Shown here: positions 5,357 to 8,434 of the stretch, piece after piece | Numbering within the stretch: position 1 is the first letter of the stretch | Layout of the letters: the number at the start of each line of letters is the position of its first letter | Source of the DNA: UBA11524 sp963617205 | GTDB lineage: Bacteria > Bacillota > Clostridia > Christensenellales > Aristaeellaceae | Reading direction: 5' to 3' | Assembly (NCBI GenBank): GCA_963617205.1 | Contig: CAVEOA010000049.1 | Coordinates: 1-8,434, forward strand | Length of the DNA: 8,434 nucleotides | Position numbers and translations under genes: made by a program | The notes under the pieces: generated by a model | Databases searched by the model: none | The model's input: only the letters and a program-made list of their open reading frames with translations | Told to the model about the DNA's origin: nothing

Positions 5357-6682
5357 TTACTTCATGCCGGGGAAGCGCATGCGCATCCGACCCTTGCCCT
5401 TCATCTGGCTGACCTGCTTCATCATCTGCTTCGCCTGCTCGAACTGGCGGATGAGCTGATTGACATCCTGCACGGTCGTGCCGGAGCCTGCGGCGATGCG
5501 CTTGCGGCGGCTGGCGTTGAGCACGCCGGGATTGCGGCGCTCGCGGGGCGTCATGGAGCGGATGATGGCTTCGGGCTTCTTCATGGCATCTTCGTCGACA
5601 TTGAGGTCCTTGCCGGACATGCCAGGGAGCATCTCGAGCATCGACTTGATGCCGCCCATCTTCTTCATGGACTGCATCTGGTCGAGGAAGTCCGCCAGCG
5701 TCAAGTCGGCGGAGCGTGCCTTCTTGGCAAGCTTGGCAGCGTCCTCCTCATCGAACGCCTCGCTTGCCTTGTCAATCAGCGTGAGCACGTCACCCATGCC
5801 GAGGATGCGGCTGGCCATGCGGTCCGGGTGGAAGGGCTCGATTTCGCTGAGCTTTTCGCCGATGCCGCTGAATTTGATGGGCTTGCCGGTCACTGCGCGA
5901 ACGGACAGCGCAGCACCGCCTCGCGTATCGCCGTCGAGCTTGGTGAGGATAACGCCGTCGATGTCAAGCTTCTCGTTGAAGGACTTCGCGACGTTCACCG
6001 CGTCCTGACCGGTCATCGCGTCGACAACCAGCAGGATTTCCTGCGGCTTGACAGCTTCCTTGATGCGCACAAGCTCGTCCATGAGCTCCTGGTCAATATG
6101 AAGGCGACCGGCAGTGTCGATAATCAGCACGTCACGCCCGAGATAGCGCGCACGGTCAACCGCTTCGAGCGCCGTCTTGACCGGGTCCTGCGTCCCGTGT
6201 TCGTAGACCGGAACGTTGACCTGCTTGCCGACAACCTGCAGCTGATTGATGGCGGCAGGGCGGTAGATGTCGCACGCGGCGAGCATCGGCTTCTTGCCCT
6301 GCTTGGCGAGGTAGTTGGCGAGCTTGGCAGCCATGGTCGTCTTGCCGGCGCCCTGCAGGCCGCAGAGCATGAAGACGGTCAGCGGTCCGGACGACCACGT
6401 GAGCTTCGAGTTCGTGCCACCCATCAGCGCGGTCATTTCTTCATTAACAATCTTGATGACCTGCTGGGAGGCGTTGAGTGAGCCGGTGATTTCGGAGCCG
6501 ACGCAGCGCTCTGTGACCTTCTTGATGAAGTCCTTCGCGACGGCGTAGTTGACGTCCGCCTCGAGCAGCGCCATGCGAACCTCGCGCATGCCCTCCTTGA
6601 CGCTCTGCTCGGTGAGCTTACCCTTGTTGCTCAGCTTCTTCAGCGCGCCCTGCAGTTTTTCCGTTAAGCCCTCAAAGGCCAT
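5357..6682 (-). CDS. ffh: signal recognition particle protein Ffh (SRP54)
   Basis: Ffh is the GTPase of the signal recognition particle. With the small SRP RNA it binds signal sequences on ribosomes and delivers them to FtsY and the SecYEG translocon. The 441-residue product has all three domains: N (about 1-95), G (about 96-295) and methionine-rich M (about 300-441). GTPase motifs are GLQGAGKTT (108-116), DIYRPAA (138-144), DTAGR (189-193), TKLDGD (247-252) and SGIGEK (272-277). SRRKRIAAGSG (391-401) matches the SRP-RNA-binding helix region. AGGAGG (6694-6689) lies 6 bases before the ATG. The start overlaps the end of ylxM by 11 bases, so the two are probably translated together. No defect seen. 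Confidence 0.98.
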   Translation of the reverse strand: MAFEGLTEKLQGALKKLSNKGKLTEQSVKEGMREVRMALLEADVNYAVAKDFIKKVTERCVGSEITGSLNASQQVIKIVNEEMTALMGGTNSKLTWSSGPLTVFMLCGLQGAGKTTMAAKLANYLAKQGKKPMLAACDIYRPAAINQLQVVGKQVNVPVYEHGTQDPVKTALEAVDRARYLGRDVLIIDTAGRLHIDQELMDELVRIKEAVKPQEILLVVDAMTGQDAVNVAKSFNEKLDIDGVILTKLDGDTRGGAALSVRAVTGKPIKFSGIGEKLSEIEPFHPDRMASRILGMGDVLTLIDKASEAFDEEDAAKLAKKARSADLTLADFLDQMQSMKKMGGIKSMLEMLPGMSGKDLNVDEDAMKKPEAIIRSMTPRERRNPGVLNASRRKRIAAGSGTTVQDVNQLIRQFEQAKQMMKQVSQMKGKGRMRMRFPGMK

Positions 6683-7031
6683 TGTTGTCCTCCTGATCAG
6701 AGCGGATCAGCGCATCGATTGCCTGCATCGCATCGTCGTAGCGCTTCTCCTGCAGCATCGCCCGGCATGCGGCAAGCCCGTCCTCCATCCGGCGGAATCG
6801 GGCAGCGACATGGAGCGTTTCTTCCATATTCATCATTTTCTGCGCCGCGCGGGTCAGCAGCTCATGAACGCCTTGACGGCTGATGCCGACCTCCTGAGCG
6901 ATTTCAGCGAGCGACAGATCCTCCTCGCAGTGCAGGGACAGCACCTCACGCTGCTTTTCCGTCAGCAGACCGCCGTAAAACGCGGCGAGCCAGTTTAGCT
7001 CAACCTTTTTGCTGATCTCATCCTGCACCAT
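6672..7031 (-). CDS. ylxM: putative DNA-binding protein YlxM (SRP-associated helix-turn-helix protein)
   Basis: The 119-residue product is a YlxM/p13-family protein. These small helix-turn-helix proteins resemble sigma region 4, are encoded just before ffh in Firmicutes, and in some streptococci modulate SRP GTPase activity. The helix-turn-helix is seen at about residues 38-63 (LSLAEIAQEVGISRQGVHEL), preceded by the typical LNWLAAFYGGLLTEKQREVL. The start ATG at 7031 is supported by AAGGAG (7044-7039) 7 bases upstream; a TTG at 7052 lies upstream in frame but is not needed. It is the first gene of the cluster, directly behind a consensus promoter. Confidence 0.93.
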   Translation of the reverse strand: MVQDEISKKVELNWLAAFYGGLLTEKQREVLSLHCEEDLSLAEIAQEVGISRQGVHELLTRAAQKMMNMEETLHVAARFRRMEDGLAACRAMLQEKRYDDAMQAIDALIRSDQEDNNGL

Positions 7032-7075
7032 GTCAGCGCTCCTTGCTGTCAAGCTTTTTGCATTGACACCAGATG

Positions 7076-7104
7076 ATTCTACACGATAATCGCAATTCTG
7101 TCAA
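7076..7104 (-). promoter_or_regulatory. main promoter of the ylxM-ffh cluster
   Basis: On the minus strand a perfect TTGACA (7104-7099), a 17-base spacer and TAGAAT (7081-7076) form a near-consensus sigma-A promoter. The start of transcription would fall near 7069, about 38 bases before the ylxM ATG. Confidence 0.9.
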
Positions 7105-7164
7105 GGGCAAAATGACGTTTCCAGCGGAAAAAAGTAAAAAGGCGGCAAAAGTCAATATTAAAAG

Positions 7165-7188
7165 CAGAAAAAACAAAATATTTTTCTG
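7165..7188 (-). repeat. AT-rich inverted repeat just past the transposase remnant
   Basis: CAGAAAAA / TTTTTCTG, 8 bp with an 8-base centre, occupies 7165-7188, a few bases after the stop codon of the transposase remnant. It may be a weak terminator or part of the former element's end. The rest of the gap, 7105-7164, is AT-rich and shows no gene. Confidence 0.35.
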
Positions 7189-7194
7189 AAGTCT

Positions 7195-7360
7195 TCAAGC
7201 GGCTTCCGCGACGTACTTTTCAAAGAGCGATCCGGACGTTTCAAAGCCTAAAATCTCGTGCGGATAATTAGCCATGTTTTCACGCGCTTGATGTATCCGG
7301 CGGTTACTTTCCGGAAATCTGTTCCTTTCGATGTCAGGTGCTTGTGCACGCTTCCTTCCT
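7195..7360 (-). pseudogene. IS30-like transposase, frameshifted C-terminal remnant
   Basis: Two minus-strand frames together spell the end of an IS30-type DDE transposase. One frame, ending at a TAG at 7248, gives VHKHLTSKGTDFRKVTAGY then IKRV. After a one-base shift near 7280 the sequence continues ENMANYPHEILGFETSG then SLFEKYVAEAA to a TGA at 7195. The order KGTDF...V...NYP..ILGF....LFE is the hallmark C-terminus of that family. No catalytic core, start codon or full terminal repeats are seen, so this is a dead relic. The left limit of similarity, about 7360, is approximate. It lies between an accessory gene block and the ylxM promoter. The family call rests on recalled motif patterns only. 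Confidence 0.65.
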
Positions 7361-7377
7361 CCGGCTTCCGAAATGGC

Positions 7378-7401
7378 AAAAGGGCGACATTGCTGTCGCC
7401 C
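7378..7401 (-). terminator. intrinsic terminator of the RHH operon
   Basis: On the minus strand GGGCGACA-GCAA-TGTCGCCC makes an 8-bp perfect stem with a GNRA-type tetraloop at 7401-7382, followed by TTTT at 7381-7378. It lies 15 bases after the stop codon of the ribbon-helix-helix gene. The T-run is short but the stem is very stable. Confidence 0.85.
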
Positions 7402-7416
7402 CTGCTGATGGTTCGC

Positions 7417-7605
7417 TTATTCTTCAAGGAACTGTTCAATCGCTTTCTTGATGACTTGCGCTTGCGCCGTCCCCGTTGCGGCGCACTTCGCCTTGAAGGC
7501 TTCCGCCATTTCTTTCGGAACACGCACAATAATAGAACCGTACACGCGATTATTATAGCGATTCTTGACAGCCGAAGAAGTCCTTGTTTTTCTCTTTTCC
7601 GTCAT
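7417..7605 (-). CDS. small ribbon-helix-helix (Arc/CopG-type) DNA-binding protein
   Basis: The 62-residue product has a basic N-terminus (MTEKRKTRTSSAVKNRYNNR), a beta-strand (GSIIVRVP, about 23-30) and two helices (about 31-42 and 47-61, ending VIKKAIEQFLEE). This is the layout of Arc/MetJ/CopG repressors and of many antitoxins and plasmid regulators, which dimerise and insert the strand into the DNA major groove. Start at 7605: GAGGTGG (7617-7611) ends 5 bases upstream and overlaps the stop of the previous gene. It is the second gene of a two-gene operon whose promoter contains a palindrome, so it could be the repressor of its own operon. Exact family and target are not known. Confidence 0.85.
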   Translation of the reverse strand: MTEKRKTRTSSAVKNRYNNRVYGSIIVRVPKEMAEAFKAKCAATGTAQAQVIKKAIEQFLEE

Positions 7606-7616
7606 CGTCCCCACCT

Positions 7617-7892
7617 CTAAAACAAAGTTTCTGCTTTGACGTAGGCGCGCAATTCCTCTTCGTTGGCGCAAATATCCTTCGGAACTTTGTATTCCACGGA
7701 TAGCCCGCCAATCGTGCAGGAAAGCACCCAGCATTCGCGCCGCTCTGTAACCCTGTACTCCTTGTTTTCCTTGCGAATGACCATATTACGCCCCCTTCCG
7801 CCCGCTCCATTGATAACAACGCTTTCTACCGCTTCGTTATTCTCAATCGCTCTTGAAAGCTCCTGCAAGGCTTTTCCTATGTCTTGCGCCAT
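7617..7892 (-). CDS. hypothetical protein, first gene of the RHH operon
   Basis: The 91-residue product (MAQDIGKALQELSRAIENNE...) has a helical N-terminus, then a glycine-rich turn (INGAGGRGRNMVIRK, about 47-61) and a mixed strand region (VTERRECWVLSCTIGGLSVE, then YKVPKDI). I do not recognise a family. Start at 7892 is supported by AGGGGGTG 5 bases upstream. The RHH gene begins 11 bases after its stop, so the two are co-transcribed. The pairing of a 90-residue unknown with an RHH protein recalls toxin-antitoxin pairs, but no toxin fold or catalytic motif is visible; a plasmid or ICE accessory protein is equally possible. Confidence 0.8.
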   Translation of the reverse strand: MAQDIGKALQELSRAIENNEAVESVVINGAGGRGRNMVIRKENKEYRVTERRECWVLSCTIGGLSVEYKVPKDICANEEELRAYVKAETLF

Positions 7893-7917
7893 TTTTTCAC
7901 CCCCTTTCAATGGTTTA

Positions 7918-7946
7918 ATCATATCATACTTATTGCAGTATGTCAA
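7918..7946 (-). promoter_or_regulatory. RHH operon promoter with palindromic operator in the spacer
   Basis: On the minus strand a perfect TTGACA (7946-7941), a 17-base spacer and TATGAT (7923-7918) with an extended -10 TGA form a very strong promoter. A perfect inverted repeat, CATACT / AGTATG with a 6-base centre (7942-7925), lies almost entirely between the two boxes. Protein bound there would block RNA polymerase. The second gene of the operon encodes an RHH protein, the obvious candidate. Confidence 0.88.
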
Positions 7947-8040
7947 GCCCATTTCCCCATAAATCGCACAAAAAACGGCGGAGTTCTTGCATTTTCTGCA
8001 ACAGCTCCGCCGTTCTTAGTTGTCCGTGTGAATCATCCAT
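7930..8040 (-). CDS. possible 36-aa ORF overlapping a terminator
   Basis: The ATG at 8040 has an excellent AAGGAGG (8056-8050) 9 bases upstream and overlaps the end of the preceding 58-aa gene by 8 bases, a common coupling pattern. The product would be MDDSHGQLRTAELLQKMQEL followed by RRFLCDLWGNGLDILQ. However, the reading frame runs straight through a strong terminator hairpin (7970-8014) and into the next promoter, so its mRNA would often end before the stop codon. It may be the truncated start of a former gene, or a tiny real protein. No family recognised. Confidence 0.35.
   Translation of the reverse strand: MDDSHGQLRTAELLQKMQELRRFLCDLWGNGLDILQ
7970..8014 (-). terminator. intrinsic terminator before the RHH operon
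   Basis: On the minus strand AACGGCGGAG pairs with CTCCGCCGTT (10 bp, 8014-7974). An inner TTGCA/TGCAA stem lies within the loop, and the outer stem runs into six T (7975-7970). It closes the small-gene operon to its right and isolates the RHH operon promoter. Confidence 0.9.
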
Positions 8041-8209
8041 GCTGTTCATCCTCCTTCTTTGCGTCTTCCAGTGCCCATTGTTTTCTGAGACTTTCCATTA
8101 TTTCTGCCATCAGTCTTTCGCGTTCTTCGCGTGACATAGCCATGTACTTTTCAATTTCAGCGGTACGTGGTATGTCATATTCGCGATATTTAAAATCCTT
8201 CACGTCCAC
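8033..8209 (-). CDS. small charged hypothetical protein (58 aa, GTG start)
   Basis: From GTG at 8209 the minus strand reads 58 residues: MDVKDFKYREYDIPRTAEIE, then KYMAMSREERERLMAEIM, then ESLRKQWALEDAKKEDEQHG. It is highly charged and mostly predicted helical after residue 17. The start is supported by AGGAGGTGA with GGAGG 9 bases upstream; a second GTG at 8203 is possible. The stop of the preceding gene lies one base before this start and its ribosome binding site is inside that gene, so the two are coupled. Small charged proteins of this kind are frequent in integrated plasmids and ICEs. No family recognised, function unknown. Confidence 0.7.
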   Translation of the reverse strand: MDVKDFKYREYDIPRTAEIEKYMAMSREERERLMAEIMESLRKQWALEDAKKEDEQHG

Positions 8210-8210
8210 G

Positions 8211-8434
8211 TTATGTCACCTCCTGAAATAAAAAGCCAAACTCTTCTTGCATTTCTGTCAGAGCTTTCCGTTGTACTTGCTCTTCGCTGTAATTATAAGG
8301 GTTTCTCTTGTAATCTGCAACCCTCAAATCAAAAAAAGCTCTATTTATTTCTCTTTTAGGAGGTGTGTATCTGTATATTTTCCCGTCATGGCACAGCACA
8401 TAGCCCACACTATAGCCGTTTTGCCTTGCCGCGT
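8211..8434 (-). CDS. unrecognised protein, C-terminal part (cut by window edge)
   Basis: The minus-strand frame is open from the window edge (codons from 8432) to the TAA at 8213-8211. It reads AARQNGYSVGYVLCHDGKIY, later REINRAFFDLRVADYKRN and ending EMQEEFGFLFQEVT. A GTG at 8408 and an internal start are possible, but no ribosome binding site is seen before the GTG and the sequence upstream of it looks equally coding. I therefore treat this as the 3' end of a longer gene. The aromatic, charged C-terminus matches no family I recognise. It is the first visible gene of the accessory block. Confidence 0.65.
   Translation of the reverse strand, partial: AARQNGYSVGYVLCHDGKIYRYTPPKREINRAFFDLRVADYKRNPYNYSEEQVQRKALTEMQEEFGFLFQEVT

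Noticed and set aside
5460..6481. Long plus-strand open frames opposite ffh
   Set aside because: They lie wholly antisense to a perfect Ffh sequence, have serine/leucine-rich or random composition and no ribosome binding sites; they are a by-product of the G+C-rich codon use of ffh.
7258..7620. A 120-codon plus-strand frame over the transposase relic and RHH gene
   Set aside because: It is antisense to the RHH gene and terminator, and no domain is recognisable; the minus-strand reading explains the DNA better.

Overview
The window looks like a chromosomal piece of a G+C-rich Firmicute of class Clostridia, probably an Oscillospirales/Ruminococcaceae-type gut anaerobe. This rests on the Firmicute gene order ylxM-ffh-rpsP-khpA-rimM-trmD, strong AGGAGG ribosome binding sites, sigma-A promoters and the general look of the partial 16S gene. 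The taxon is an inference; no database comparison was made. Every confidently called gene lies on the minus strand, so the biological reading order runs from high to low coordinates.

From right to left: (1) 8434-7417 is an AT-richer accessory segment. It holds the tail of an unrecognised gene, a 58-aa GTG-start gene, a possible 36-aa ORF that runs over a terminator, and a two-gene operon (91-aa unknown protein plus 62-aa ribbon-helix-helix protein). That operon has a near-consensus promoter with a perfect inverted repeat between its -35 and -10 boxes, and it ends at a strong terminator. (2) 7360-7195 is the decayed, frameshifted C-terminal end of an IS30-like transposase. (3) 7104-3352 is the SRP/ribosome-maturation cluster: a consensus promoter, ylxM, ffh, rpsP, khpA, rimM and trmD. 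YlxM and Ffh belong to co-translational protein targeting; bS16, KhpA, RimM and TrmD belong to 30S assembly, RNA binding and tRNA modification. An inverted repeat with a -10-like box lies before rpsP, and a terminator-like hairpin lies between khpA and rimM, so expression may be reset or attenuated at these points.

(4) The gene that usually follows trmD, rplS (bL19), is absent. Instead trmD is coupled by a TGATG overlap to a small multi-spanning membrane protein, followed by an exported acidic protein with its own strong terminator. (5) cysK (cysteine synthase) has its own near-consensus promoter, with an inverted repeat over the -35. (6) 1135-532 has no certain gene. It carries a plus-strand coding-like stretch of unclear status and, on the minus strand, a strong rRNA promoter with an A-rich upstream element and a leader with the conserved CCTTGAAAAC block. 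(7) 531-1 is the first third of a 16S rRNA gene, cut by the window edge.

Most of the window is conserved housekeeping DNA. The parts that deserve a second look are the accessory segment at the right end with its probably self-regulated RHH operon, the missing rplS, and the unexplained coding-like stretch beside the rRNA promoter.
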